This document shows, in pieces, positions 1 to 8,104 of a DNA stretch of 64,000 bases. Within the stretch, counting starts at the first letter, position 1. Every line of letters begins with the position of its first letter. This stretch comes from Pontixanthobacter aestiaquae (GTDB lineage Bacteria > Pseudomonadota > Alphaproteobacteria > Sphingomonadales > Sphingomonadaceae). The stretch lies in the NCBI RefSeq assembly GCF_009827455.1, contig NZ_WTYZ01000001.1:1807001-1871000 (forward strand), read 5' to 3'. The position numbers and the translations under genes were made by a program. The notes beneath the pieces were generated by a model. It was not told where the DNA came from. It did no database searches and was given only the letters and a program-made list of their open reading frames with translations.

Positions 1-1188
1 CGTACTCTGGATGATCTTGGAGATGTAACTGGCAAAGTTGCGCTCGTCCGCGTTGATCTGAATCTTCCGATGAACGGCGGTTCGGTTACCGACACGACCC
101 GCGTCGAGGCTTCGGCACCGACAATCCTCGAACTCGCGGAGGCGGGCGCGAAAGTATTGCTGCTGGCTCACTTTGGTCGTCCGAAAGGGCAACGTAACTC
201 GACCATGTCAGTCAGCATGACGCTTGATGCAGTCGAGGAGGTGCTGGGCCGCGAAGTGATGTTTATCCCGGAGATCCAAGGACCTGTGGTCGAACAATCA
301 ATCGGTATCCTGCGCAATGGTGACATTGGCTTGCTAGAGAACAGCCGCTTCTGGGCTGGCGAAGAGGCGAATGATGCTGATTTTGCTGCAGGTATTGCTG
401 CCAATGGCGATTTCTTCGTCAACGACGCCTTCTCAGCAGCACACCGCGCGCATGCTAGTACAGTCGGCGTGGCAAAGATCCTGCCTTCTTACGCCGGCAG
501 GGCGATGGAGAAAGAGCTCAAGGCGCTTGCGTCCGCACTCGAGATGCCCGAACAGCCCGTCGCGGCGGTGGTGGGCGGTGCGAAAGTGTCCTCTAAACTG
601 GCTGTGCTCGAGCACCTGGTCGGCAAGGTCCAGCATCTGATTATCGGCGGCGGAATGGCCAATACGTTTCTCGCCGGACGCGGGATCGATGTTGGCAAAT
701 CGCTGTGCGAGCATAATCTGACCGATACTGCGAATGCGATTATGGAAGCAGCTGACTCTAGCGGCTGCACGGTGCATCTGCCTTATGACGTCGTCGTGTC
801 GCAAGAGTTCACCGCCAACCCGCCTAGTCTTCGTATTTGCAACGTCCATGAAGTCGCTGAAAATGAAATGATTCTGGATGTAGGACCACAAGCTGTTGAG
901 GCGTTAGCTGACGTCTTGAAAACCTGTCATACGCTGGTTTGGAATGGCCCGATGGGTGCTTTCGAGACCGAGCCATTCGATGCAGCGACAGTGGCTCTGG
1001 CGAAAACCGCCGCTGCACTGAGCGCCGAAGGATCGCTGGTTTCGGTTGCGGGCGGCGGAGATACTGTCGCTGCGCTCAATCATGCCGGTGCTGCTGATGA
1101 TTTCTCTTATATTTCAACCGCTGGCGGCGCTTTCCTTGAATGGATGGAGGGCAAGGTACTACCGGGTGTGGCGGCGCTTAGGGGCTGA
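1..1188 (+). CDS. pgk: Phosphoglycerate kinase, 5'-truncated by the window edge
   Basis: Glycolytic and gluconeogenic cytoplasmic enzyme that transfers phosphate from 1,3-bisphosphoglycerate to ADP. The frame is open from base 1 and begins RTLDDLGDVTGKVALVRVDLNLP, so only about 4-6 residues are missing compared with the usual ~395-400 aa; a downstream ATG at base 70 falls inside the conserved substrate-binding VRVDLNLP region and is not the real start. The nucleotide-binding GGGDT loop is at window codons 351-355 and the GGAKVSSK motif is near codon 190. A class I aldolase gene follows one gene downstream, consistent with a central-carbon neighbourhood. It ends 2 bp before the stop of the convergent reductase gene. 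Confidence 0.97.
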   Translation, partial: RTLDDLGDVTGKVALVRVDLNLPMNGGSVTDTTRVEASAPTILELAEAGAKVLLLAHFGRPKGQRNSTMSVSMTLDAVEEVLGREVMFIPEIQGPVVEQSIGILRNGDIGLLENSRFWAGEEANDADFAAGIAANGDFFVNDAFSAAHRAHASTVGVAKILPSYAGRAMEKELKALASALEMPEQPVAAVVGGAKVSSKLAVLEHLVGKVQHLIIGGGMANTFLAGRGIDVGKSLCEHNLTDTANAIMEAADSSGCTVHLPYDVVVSQEFTANPPSLRICNVHEVAENEMILDVGPQAVEALADVLKTCHTLVWNGPMGAFETEPFDAATVALAKTAAALSAEGSLVSVAGGGDTVAALNHAGAADDFSYISTAGGAFLEWMEGKVLPGVAALRG

Positions 1189-1190
1189 GT

Positions 1191-1946
1191 TCACCGATAG
1201 TCAGGGTTCGGCGCGTCGAAACGGCGGCCTTCTTTCCATAGGTCGGTTGAGTTACCGTGCGCGGGAATGCCGCCGGCGTCTTTTAGCATTCGTGCGAGAT
1301 GCATCATATTCCAAGTTGCAAAGGTTGTGTTGCGGCGGGTGAAGTCGTTATCAAAGCCGGCATAGCTGCCATCGTCTAGCTGATCGCCATAGGACGGCCC
1401 CGGTCCGGCTTCGCCGATCCAACCCGCATCCGCTTGTGGCGGAATAGTGTAGCCAACGTGCTGCAGCGAGTACAGCACACCCATGGCGACATGCTTGATG
1501 CCGTCTTCATTCCCGGTGACCATGCAGCCGCCGACTTTCCCGTAAAATGCGTATTGGCCCCTATCATTGGTTTTGCCAGAGTGCGCGTAGAGCCTCTCAA
1601 TCACACGTTGACAGACTGATGATTTTTCGCCGAGCCAAATTGGCGATCCGAGGATGAGAATGTCAGCCGCTTCGACCTTCTCCCAGATTTCCGGCCAATC
1701 GTCCCTGTCTGCACCGTGCTGGGTCATATCGGGATAGACACCTGGGGCAATTGTAAAATCTACAGGGCGTACACGTTCTACCTGTACTTGATTGCGAACC
1801 ATGATTGTCTCGACAATGCCAAGCAGCTTGTCGGTGTGCGACCCGCCGGGGGATGGTTTCAGCGTGCAGTTTAACAACAGTGCATTTATATCGCTGAAAT
1901 CGGTTTTATTTTCATCGCAGAGTTTTTCTTGGACGGCATCTAACAT
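1191..1946 (-). CDS. Flavodoxin-like NAD(P)H-dependent oxidoreductase (FMN reductase family)
   Basis: A 251-aa protein of the NADPH-dependent FMN reductase / flavodoxin-fold superfamily, probably a cytoplasmic flavin- or quinone-reducing enzyme; the substrate cannot be told from sequence. The N-terminal part has the FMN phosphate-loop-like segment NCTLKPSPGGSHTDKLL, then the flavin-ring segment DILILGSPIWLGEKSS and a GGCMVTGNEDG loop, in the family's order. The ATG at 1946 was chosen because AAGGAG lies 8 bases before it on the minus strand; the frame stays open further upstream, but without a better start and into the divergent promoter region. It is convergent with pgk and divergent from the aldolase gene, with 143 bp between the two starts. 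Confidence 0.85.
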   Translation of the reverse strand: MLDAVQEKLCDENKTDFSDINALLLNCTLKPSPGGSHTDKLLGIVETIMVRNQVQVERVRPVDFTIAPGVYPDMTQHGADRDDWPEIWEKVEAADILILGSPIWLGEKSSVCQRVIERLYAHSGKTNDRGQYAFYGKVGGCMVTGNEDGIKHVAMGVLYSLQHVGYTIPPQADAGWIGEAGPGPSYGDQLDDGSYAGFDNDFTRRNTTFATWNMMHLARMLKDAGGIPAHGNSTDLWKEGRRFDAPNPDYR

Positions 1947-2089
1947 TGGGCGGTCTCCTTGTTGATTTGCTTTTGCCGCACAGCAATCGTGCAATAGGGC
2001 CGAGAGGCGGTTGCGAAGGCCAATTTCGCTCGGTAAAGCGCCGCACAGACTTGATACGCATTCGTATGCACTAAAGCAGGATAGCACGC

Positions 2090-2983
2090 ATGAATACCGC
2101 TGAAATGACCGCCAAGATGGCTGCTGGCCAAGGATTTATTGCCGCACTTGATCAGTCTGGTGGGTCAACGCCCAAGGCGTTGAAAGGCTACGGCGTCGAA
2201 GAGAGCGAGTATTCGGGCGACGAAGAGATGTTTGCCAAAATCCACCAAATGCGCTGCCGGATTGTAACTTCGCCCAGTTTCAATGGCAACAAAGTGGTTG
2301 GGGCGATCCTGTTCGAGAAAACCATGAATGGCTGCACCGACGATGGTACGCCAGTCCCGACACAGCTTTCAAATCGAGGGATCGTGCCCTTCCTAAAAGT
2401 CGATGCGGGCATGCATGAAGCGGAAAACGGTGTTCAATTGATGAAAGACATGCCGCGCCTCGACGAGCTGTGCGCTCGCGGCAAAGAGCTTGGCGTCTAC
2501 GGCACCAAGATGCGCTCGGTCATTCACGAAGCTAATGCAGACGGGGTCGCGGCCAATGTCCGCCAGCAGATGGATTTTGGTCTGCGCATTCTGGATAATG
2601 GCTTGATGCCGATCCTGGAGCCGGAAGCTTCGCTCTCCAGCGAGAGCCGGGCGGAAGCAGAGGAAATGCTTCTTACAAGCATGCAGGAGCAATTGGACCG
2701 GCTTGGTGACGATCAGCAGGTAATGCTGAAGCTGACCATTCCGGCCAAGCCGAACCTGTACCAACCGCTTGTTGATCACCCCAAAGTGCTGCGCGTTGTG
2801 GCGCTGTCGGGCGGTTATTCTCGGGAGGAGGCGGTGCGTGAACTTGCCAAGAACACCGGCATGATCGCTAGTTTCAGCCGCGCTTTGCTAGAAGAGCTGC
2901 GTGCGCAAATGGACGATCAGGAATTTGATGCTGCTCTGTCGAGCGCAATCGATGAAATTCACGCTGCATCAATCGCTGGCTAA
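2090..2983 (+). CDS. fda: Fructose-bisphosphate aldolase, class I
   Basis: A 297-aa Schiff-base (metal-independent) aldolase cleaving fructose 1,6-bisphosphate into two triose phosphates. Visible class I features are ALDQSGGS at residues 19-26, the catalytic-site ILEPEA around 175-180, the Schiff-base lysine in VMLKLTIP (Lys214), and the phosphate-binding LSGGYSREEA at 239-248. The length matches the short bacterial class I family. AGGA precedes the ATG at a reasonable distance. It lies close to pgk, as is common for lower-glycolysis genes in this order, but is separated from it by a convergent reductase gene, so the two are not in one operon. Confidence 0.93.
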   Translation: MNTAEMTAKMAAGQGFIAALDQSGGSTPKALKGYGVEESEYSGDEEMFAKIHQMRCRIVTSPSFNGNKVVGAILFEKTMNGCTDDGTPVPTQLSNRGIVPFLKVDAGMHEAENGVQLMKDMPRLDELCARGKELGVYGTKMRSVIHEANADGVAANVRQQMDFGLRILDNGLMPILEPEASLSSESRAEAEEMLLTSMQEQLDRLGDDQQVMLKLTIPAKPNLYQPLVDHPKVLRVVALSGGYSREEAVRELAKNTGMIASFSRALLEELRAQMDDQEFDAALSSAIDEIHAASIAG

Positions 2984-3026
2984 TCTTGTGCTTGGCGGCG
3001 TTGGTGCAAAGCTCTAAGCCGCTGTC

Positions 3027-3659
3027 ATGTCCGATAACAGCCGCGTGCCGACCCAGATTTACCTGATTTCGCCGCTTGATGTCAGCGGAGATTTTCCCGC
3101 GCGTTTGGAGCGAGCATTGGCTGTAGGCGGGCCGGTCACGGCTTTTCAGTTCCGAGTGAAGGGGCTAGGTCAGCACGAGGCGGCCGAGCTTGCCGCACCG
3201 CTGCAAGACATTTGCGCGGCGCATGAAGTAGCATTCATCGTCAATGACAGTGTGGCGCTTGCAAAGCGTTTGGGTGCTGATGGTGTGCATCTTGGCCAAT
3301 CGGACGGGTCTGTGAAAGATGCACGCGAAGAGTTGGGCCATGAAGCGCAGATTGGTGTGACGTGTCACGGCAGCCGTCATCTAGCGATGGAAGCTGGCGA
3401 GCAAGGCGCGGATTATGTGGCATTCGGAGCCTTTTACCCTAGCACGACCAAAGAGATTGAGCATACCGCCGAGATCGAACTGCTCGAATTCTGGAGCGGA
3501 TTGTTCGAGATACCCAGCGTGGCGATCGGCGGGATCACACCTGATAATTGCGGCCCGATTGTCGAAGCGGGTGCCGACTTTATCGCCGTATCCGGTTCTG
3601 TTTGGAACGGTGACGAGGTCGCTGGGATCAAGGCTTTCGCTGATAAGCTGACCGGGTAA
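3027..3659 (+). CDS. thiE: Thiamine-phosphate synthase
   Basis: A 210-aa TIM-barrel enzyme that joins hydroxymethylpyrimidine diphosphate and thiazole phosphate to make thiamine phosphate. Family motifs appear in order: QFRVK (41-45), a metal/diphosphate-binding IVND (71-74), GVHLGQSD (86-93), VAFGAFYPSTTK (131-142), and the phosphate-binding AIGGI (166-170) and AVSG (187-190). The substrate-binding serine/threonine cluster in PSTTK is intact. It follows the aldolase gene by 43 bp and could share its transcript. I see no TPP riboswitch in the short gap, so thiamine control is not evident here. Confidence 0.92.
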   Translation: MSDNSRVPTQIYLISPLDVSGDFPARLERALAVGGPVTAFQFRVKGLGQHEAAELAAPLQDICAAHEVAFIVNDSVALAKRLGADGVHLGQSDGSVKDAREELGHEAQIGVTCHGSRHLAMEAGEQGADYVAFGAFYPSTTKEIEHTAEIELLEFWSGLFEIPSVAIGGITPDNCGPIVEAGADFIAVSGSVWNGDEVAGIKAFADKLTG

Positions 3660-4040
3660 CTAACCCGATCCTCCGCGTCTGACGCAGCGAATGCGGCCCG
3701 GCTTGCCGTCATTCGCTATCCATTGCAGCTTGGATTTGCCGGTGCGGTCAAACCGCATGCCTTTGAGCGGGCCCCCAGTGAATGTCACGCGTTTGCCTGT
3801 CAGCAAATAAGTGCCTGCGCCCTCAGCATTGCGATAGGTCGAGGCGTTGCTGATCGTGAAGTTCTTATCTGGCAGATCGATCCATGCCGCGCCTCCGGCG
3901 TCGCCCGGTAGCGAGCAGACGTAGAACCCGTGCGGGAGCGTGCCTAATCGCCCCATCCGGTCTTGAGAACTGGCAGGCATTGCCGTGAATGAGCAGGCGA
4001 TTAATAAAATTGCGGACGGCAGAATTGGCTTGATAGTCAT
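3660..4040 (-). CDS. Exported small protein of unknown function
   Basis: A 126-aa protein not matched to a named family. The N-terminus is a signal peptide: a lysine, then a hydrophobic stretch to about residue 20, ending either at a possible signal peptidase I site (ASS/QD) or at a lipobox-like LIAC at residues 13-16. The mature part is short and looks like a compact beta-rich domain with two cysteines (in YVCSLPG and RIRCVRR) that could form a disulfide in the periplasm. It is convergent with thiE, the stops being adjacent. No clear ribosome-binding site precedes the ATG. The function is unknown and the gene is called from codon use, the signal peptide and clean boundaries. Confidence 0.7.
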   Translation of the reverse strand: MTIKPILPSAILLIACSFTAMPASSQDRMGRLGTLPHGFYVCSLPGDAGGAAWIDLPDKNFTISNASTYRNAEGAGTYLLTGKRVTFTGGPLKGMRFDRTGKSKLQWIANDGKPGRIRCVRRGGSG

Positions 4041-4170
4041 GTCGGCTATTCCGATAGGGAAATTATAGCGATAGCGCCAGCCACCTTGCCCGTTGCTGAC
4101 TGCTCGGCTAAGGGCGCAGTTCGGCGCATCGCTTGACGATACGTGTTCCCATTACAAGGCTCTTTGAACC

Positions 4171-4734
4171 ATGAAAATCAGCGGCGTGGACATTCGTCCC
4201 GGCAACATCATTGAATATGAAGGCGGTATCTGGAAGGTCGCCAAGATCCAGCACACCCAGCCCGGTAAAGGCGGCGCGTATATGCAGGTTGAAATGAAGA
4301 ACCTTCAGGACGGCCGCAAAACCAATGTCCGTTTTCGTAGTGCGGATACCGTTGAGAAAGTCCGTCTGGATACGAAAGAATTTCAATATCTCTACGAAGA
4401 CGGCGAGCTGTTGGTTTTCATGGACGGAGATACCTACGAGCAGATCAATCTCGAATCCGATCTACTTGGCGATGCCAAGGAGTTCTTGCAGGACGGTATG
4501 CAAGTAACGCTTGAGCTGTGGGAAGAGAAGCCGATTAGCGTAGCCCTACCAGACCAAATTGAAGCCGAAATCGTAGAAGCGGACGCGGTGGTGAAGGGAC
4601 AAACTGCCTCATCCAGCTACAAACCTGCTGTTCTTGACAATGGTGTACGGGTAATGGTTCCGCCACATATCGAAGCGGGTACGCGTGTGATTGTCGATGT
4701 GTATGAGCGGACTTACGTTGGTAAGGTAAGCTAA
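4171..4734 (+). CDS. efp: Translation elongation factor P
   Basis: A 187-aa EF-P that relieves ribosomes stalled on polyproline by entering next to the E site. It has the three usual beta-barrel domains: [22 protein letters not shown] at the N-terminus, the exposed loop QPGKGG at residues 30-35 with Lys33 at the tip where EF-P is modified, and the C-terminal signature around [22 protein letters not shown]. The lysine (rather than arginine) at the tip points to the EpmA-type beta-lysylation route; epmA and epmB are not in this window. It is probably co-transcribed with the 116-aa gene and suhB downstream (gaps of 26 and 24 bp). Confidence 0.96.
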   Translation: MKISGVDIRPGNIIEYEGGIWKVAKIQHTQPGKGGAYMQVEMKNLQDGRKTNVRFRSADTVEKVRLDTKEFQYLYEDGELLVFMDGDTYEQINLESDLLGDAKEFLQDGMQVTLELWEEKPISVALPDQIEAEIVEADAVVKGQTASSSYKPAVLDNGVRVMVPPHIEAGTRVIVDVYERTYVGKVS

Positions 4735-4760
4735 ACCCACATCCTTTAGGGGAATTTGCA

Positions 4761-5111
4761 ATGGCAGATGGCAAACATCCAAAACTGGCCGGGATCGAGA
4801 TGGAGACCAGCTATATTCTTGGCGTAATCTATGACGATGAGTCATTGACGCTGGAAATGGATTTCCATTTGCTGGAGGATCATCCCGCTTATGAGCAGTC
4901 GGAAACCGATGAGGGGTGTTACAAACAAGGCTTCATCCGCTTTGCCGATATGGACGATCTCCGCCTAAAGAAGGCAAAGCCCGCCGAAGGGGGTGACGTC
5001 GATCTTAGTGATATATACTCAGCCCAGTTTGAAGGTGAATACGCCTTTCTTTCAAGCGGTTGGGGCGAAATTGAATTGACCGCGAAATCTATCCAGATCG
5101 CTCTGGACTGA
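4761..5111 (+). CDS. Conserved-looking hypothetical protein between efp and suhB
   Basis: A 116-aa acidic soluble protein with no signal peptide or membrane segment and no motif I recognise. The sequence is rich in Asp and Glu and alternates short hydrophobic strands (ETSYILGVIYDDESLTLEMDFHL; EGEYAFLSSGWGEIELTAKSIQI), suggesting a small beta-sheet fold. AGGGGA sits 9 bases before the ATG. The tight spacing to efp (26 bp) and suhB (24 bp) indicates one transcript, so it may act in translation or be a passenger; neither can be decided from sequence alone. Confidence 0.8.
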   Translation: MADGKHPKLAGIEMETSYILGVIYDDESLTLEMDFHLLEDHPAYEQSETDEGCYKQGFIRFADMDDLRLKKAKPAEGGDVDLSDIYSAQFEGEYAFLSSGWGEIELTAKSIQIALD

Positions 5112-5135
5112 CGCGCGGCAACTTAGGAATTAGAC

Positions 5136-5957
5136 ATGGCAGCATTATCGGGCCTGATCCGCGTGATGGAACGCGCCGCGCGCAAAGCCGGTCACCGTCT
5201 CCGCCGCGATTTCGGCGAAGTCGAACATCTTCAAGTGAGTCGAAAGGGCCCAGCAGACTTCGTGTCCAAGGCGGACATGCGGTCCGAACGCACGCTGTAT
5301 GACGAGTTGCTGGAAGTACGCCCTGATTGGGGCTTTGTACTGGAAGAAGCCGGAGTGATCGAAGGTGCGCCTGATATGCCGCGCTGGATAATCGACCCAC
5401 TCGACGGCACCAGTAATTTTTTGCATGGCATCCCGCATTTCGCGATTTCGATTGCCGCCCAGGAGCCTAAGCCCGGTGGCCAAGGCTGGGGAGATGTCAT
5501 CGGGGCGGTGGTCTATAACCCCGTGACCGACGAGACGTTCTGGGCAGAGAAAAACCGCGGGGCGTGGCTGCAAGATGCGCGTCTGCGGGTTTCCGCTCGC
5601 CGCAGCCTTAGTGATGCCTTGATCTCGACTGGCATCCCCTTTCAGGGACATGGTGATTTCGCGGAGTGGAGCAAAGTTTTCAATGCGATTGGTCCGCAGG
5701 TCGCGGGTATCCGCCGTAATGGTGCTGCTTCACTCGATCTGGCCTGGCTTGCGGCCGGTCGCTATGATGGGTTCTGGGAAAGCGGTTTGAATGATTGGGA
5801 TACCGCAGCAGGCTGCCTGCTGGTTCGTGAAGCCGGCGGTTTCATCAGCGACTATCGCGGCCGCTCTGAACCGATCCATTCCAAGCAGGTTCTCGCCGCC
5901 AATGATGCACTGCATTCTAAGATGCATAAATTGCTGGCAGGCGCTCTGAAAAAATAG
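5136..5957 (+). CDS. suhB: Inositol monophosphatase family protein (SuhB-like)
   Basis: A 273-aa Mg2+-dependent phosphatase of the inositol monophosphatase / SuhB family. The metal-binding set is complete: EE at residues 70-71 (GFVLEEAG), the signature WIIDPLDGTSNF at 84-95, and WDTAAG at 221-226. Length and order match SuhB, which dephosphorylates inositol phosphates and in enterobacteria also serves in ribosomal RNA transcription complexes; that second role is only suggested here by the neighbourhood with efp. It ends at TAG 5957, followed by 89 bp to tRNA-Leu. Confidence 0.93.
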   Translation: MAALSGLIRVMERAARKAGHRLRRDFGEVEHLQVSRKGPADFVSKADMRSERTLYDELLEVRPDWGFVLEEAGVIEGAPDMPRWIIDPLDGTSNFLHGIPHFAISIAAQEPKPGGQGWGDVIGAVVYNPVTDETFWAEKNRGAWLQDARLRVSARRSLSDALISTGIPFQGHGDFAEWSKVFNAIGPQVAGIRRNGAASLDLAWLAAGRYDGFWESGLNDWDTAAGCLLVREAGGFISDYRGRSEPIHSKQVLAANDALHSKMHKLLAGALKK

Positions 5958-6046
5958 CGTGGCCAAAGTAAGAAAATGCGTGCTTGAAGCCAGAGCAAAG
6001 CGCCGCTAAGCCGCGCCAGCTTGCAAAAGCGAATACAGCACGGGAT

Positions 6047-6131
6047 GCCCCTGTGGTGGAATTGGTAGACGCGCTCGACTCAAAATCGAGTTCCTAACGG
6101 AGTGTCCGTTCGAGTCGGACCAGGGGCACCA
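6047..6131 (+). tRNA. tRNA-Leu (anticodon CAA)
   Basis: An 85-nt class II tRNA with encoded CCA. The acceptor stem GCCCCTG (6047-6053) pairs with CAGGGGC (6121-6127), discriminator A6128. The anticodon stem CTCGA/TCGAG encloses the loop CTCAAAA, giving anticodon CAA for the codon UUG. A long variable arm (CTAACGGAGTGTCCGTT region) is present, as required for leucine tRNAs, followed by the T arm. Confidence 0.97.
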
Positions 6132-6227
6132 TATTTACCTTCATCTGAAATAAATGCGGTCTGTATTCGTTATTGAGCGAAAATCGCTTGTGTTTCTGCC
6201 CATCCTTTGAGATTCAGCATCGCAACG

Positions 6228-8063
6228 ATGACGGCCCTTCCATCATTTCACGCAATAGCAGCGATGGCAGTCACGATCGCGATGTTTATCGCCTTCGCGC
6301 GCGGTCGCTTGTCGACCGAAATTGTCTCGCTTCTGACCATCGCGGTGATTGCGGTTGGGCTGTATTTCTTCCCGCTAGAGGGGACTAAGCCCACCGACGG
6401 ACTGACGCTCGCATTCTCGGGCTTCGGCCATTATGCGCTCATTACGATTTGTGCGCTGATGATTATGGGCCGCGGGTTGGTAGTGACCGGCGCGCTCGAG
6501 CCGGCTGCGCGTTTCCTTGAAGGCGTGTTCAAGATCAATCTTCAGCTTGGTCTTCTGGTCTCGCTGCTGATTGCCTTCTTTCTGTCCATGGCGGTGAATG
6601 ATACGCCAGTGCTGGTGCTGTTGCTGCCGATATTCGTTGCCTTGGCCAATAAGGGCGCGATGCCAGCCTCGAAAACGCTGATCCCGCTGAACGCTGCGGT
6701 TCTGATTGGCGGAATGGCTACTACGATCGGCACGTCGACCAATATCTTGGTTGTGTCGATTGCGGTCGATCTGGGCATGCCGCCGATGGGTGTCTTCCAC
6801 TACACTCCCATAGTTTTGATCGCGGCGCTTGTAGCGTTGCCGTATCTGTGGCTGGTTATGCCGCGGCTGCTCGGTGACAATCGCGTTGAATCAGAGGACA
6901 CCGTGCGGCGTTTCTACAGCCGCTTGCGGATTGGATCCGACAGCGATCTGGTCGGGAAAGACATTGCTGCAATCTTGCCCAAACTGCCCAAAGGCATCCG
7001 TTTCGAAAACGCGCCCGAAGGAGTGATTCAGCAAGAGCAGCAACTGAGTTTATCCGGGACACATCAGGATTTGGAAGATGTGATGCGCGTGCTCCAAGGC
7101 GAAATGGCGCCGACATGGGTAACAGACCGCATCCATCGGCGCTCGGTCGAAACTCGCCAGGACATCAATGTTGTCGAGATGACGGTTACGGCAGACTCGC
7201 GCTTGATCGGCCGCAGTTTGCCAACATCGGGCATTGCGGACCTGTACGGGGTTGCCGTGCTCGGTATTCACCGGCCCGAGCGTCTGCTTGGCGAGAAGCG
7301 GCAATATAGCGGCGGCGGCGACTTGCGCATCATAGAGGGCGATGTTCTTCTTGTTATGGGCCTTCCTGAAGATCTGCGCGAGTTTGCGCGTAGCGACAGC
7401 CTTCTGGTGCTCGACGGAGCGCGCGAATTGCCGCGCCGGTCAAAGGCCGTGCTCGCTGGCGGGATTATGTTCGGTGCGATTGCAACCGCTTCTGTAGGTA
7501 TTCCGTTCTATGGTTCTGAGGGGTTTTACCTGCTCAAGATGCCAATCGCGATTTCGGCGCTTGCCGGCGCGATCCTGATGTTCTTGACCGGTTGTGTGAA
7601 GTTTGACCGGGTTGGTCGCGCGTTATCGGCCAAGGTCATTGTACTGGTGGCAGCAAGCATCGCTATCGGGCGGATCATTCTGGAAAGCGGTGCGGCAGAG
7701 TGGCTCGGGCAGCTGATGTCGATGGGACTCCAGCATTTGCCAGCGGCCGCCGTCTTGGCCGCAATCATGCTGTTCGTGACTTTGCTGACCAACTTTGCGT
7801 CAAACGCGACTGCCGCAACGGTGGGTACCCCAATCGCGTTTAGCATTGCCGCGCAGCTTGGCCTGCCACCTGAGCCCCTTATTTTGGCCGTCCTGTTCGG
7901 CTGCAATCTCTGCTACGCTACACCGATTGCTTATCAGACCAATATGCTAATTATGGCAGAGGGTAGCTATGAGTTTAAGGATTACATTCGAACGGGTGTT
8001 CCATTGGTGATTTTGATGGTGACGACATTGTCGATCTTGCTGGTGATGTCATACGGTATGTAA
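6228..8063 (+). CDS. SLC13/DASS-family anion transporter with internal TrkA-C domain
   Basis: A 611-aa inner-membrane permease of the SLC13 (divalent anion:Na+ symporter) superfamily. About six hydrophobic segments are followed, at roughly residues 215-400, by a soluble insert that includes a TrkA-C (RCK_C) domain (DINVVEMTVTADSRLIGRSLP...GVAVLGIHRP), then a second block of membrane segments ending near the C-terminus. The NDTPVLVLLLP and SNATAATVGTP stretches correspond to the two substrate-loop repeats. Such proteins carry sulfate, dicarboxylates or similar anions; the substrate is not determinable. The ATG at 6228 is preferred over an upstream TTG at 6207; neither has a strong ribosome-binding site. 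Confidence 0.88.
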   Translation: MTALPSFHAIAAMAVTIAMFIAFARGRLSTEIVSLLTIAVIAVGLYFFPLEGTKPTDGLTLAFSGFGHYALITICALMIMGRGLVVTGALEPAARFLEGVFKINLQLGLLVSLLIAFFLSMAVNDTPVLVLLLPIFVALANKGAMPASKTLIPLNAAVLIGGMATTIGTSTNILVVSIAVDLGMPPMGVFHYTPIVLIAALVALPYLWLVMPRLLGDNRVESEDTVRRFYSRLRIGSDSDLVGKDIAAILPKLPKGIRFENAPEGVIQQEQQLSLSGTHQDLEDVMRVLQGEMAPTWVTDRIHRRSVETRQDINVVEMTVTADSRLIGRSLPTSGIADLYGVAVLGIHRPERLLGEKRQYSGGGDLRIIEGDVLLVMGLPEDLREFARSDSLLVLDGARELPRRSKAVLAGGIMFGAIATASVGIPFYGSEGFYLLKMPIAISALAGAILMFLTGCVKFDRVGRALSAKVIVLVAASIAIGRIILESGAAEWLGQLMSMGLQHLPAAAVLAAIMLFVTLLTNFASNATAATVGTPIAFSIAAQLGLPPEPLILAVLFGCNLCYATPIAYQTNMLIMAEGSYEFKDYIRTGVPLVILMVTTLSILLVMSYGM

Positions 8064-8104
8064 TTCGATTTGGGCGGTAGTTGGCCGCCGGGAGAGAGAG
8101 AATC

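Noticed and set aside
433..891. 152-codon open frame antisense to pgk
   Set aside because: Shadow of the pgk coding sequence; no ribosome-binding site or recognisable protein.
6175..6189. Short hairpin AGCGA-AAA-TCGCT after tRNA-Leu as a terminator
   Set aside because: Only five base pairs and no real T-run; too weak to call.
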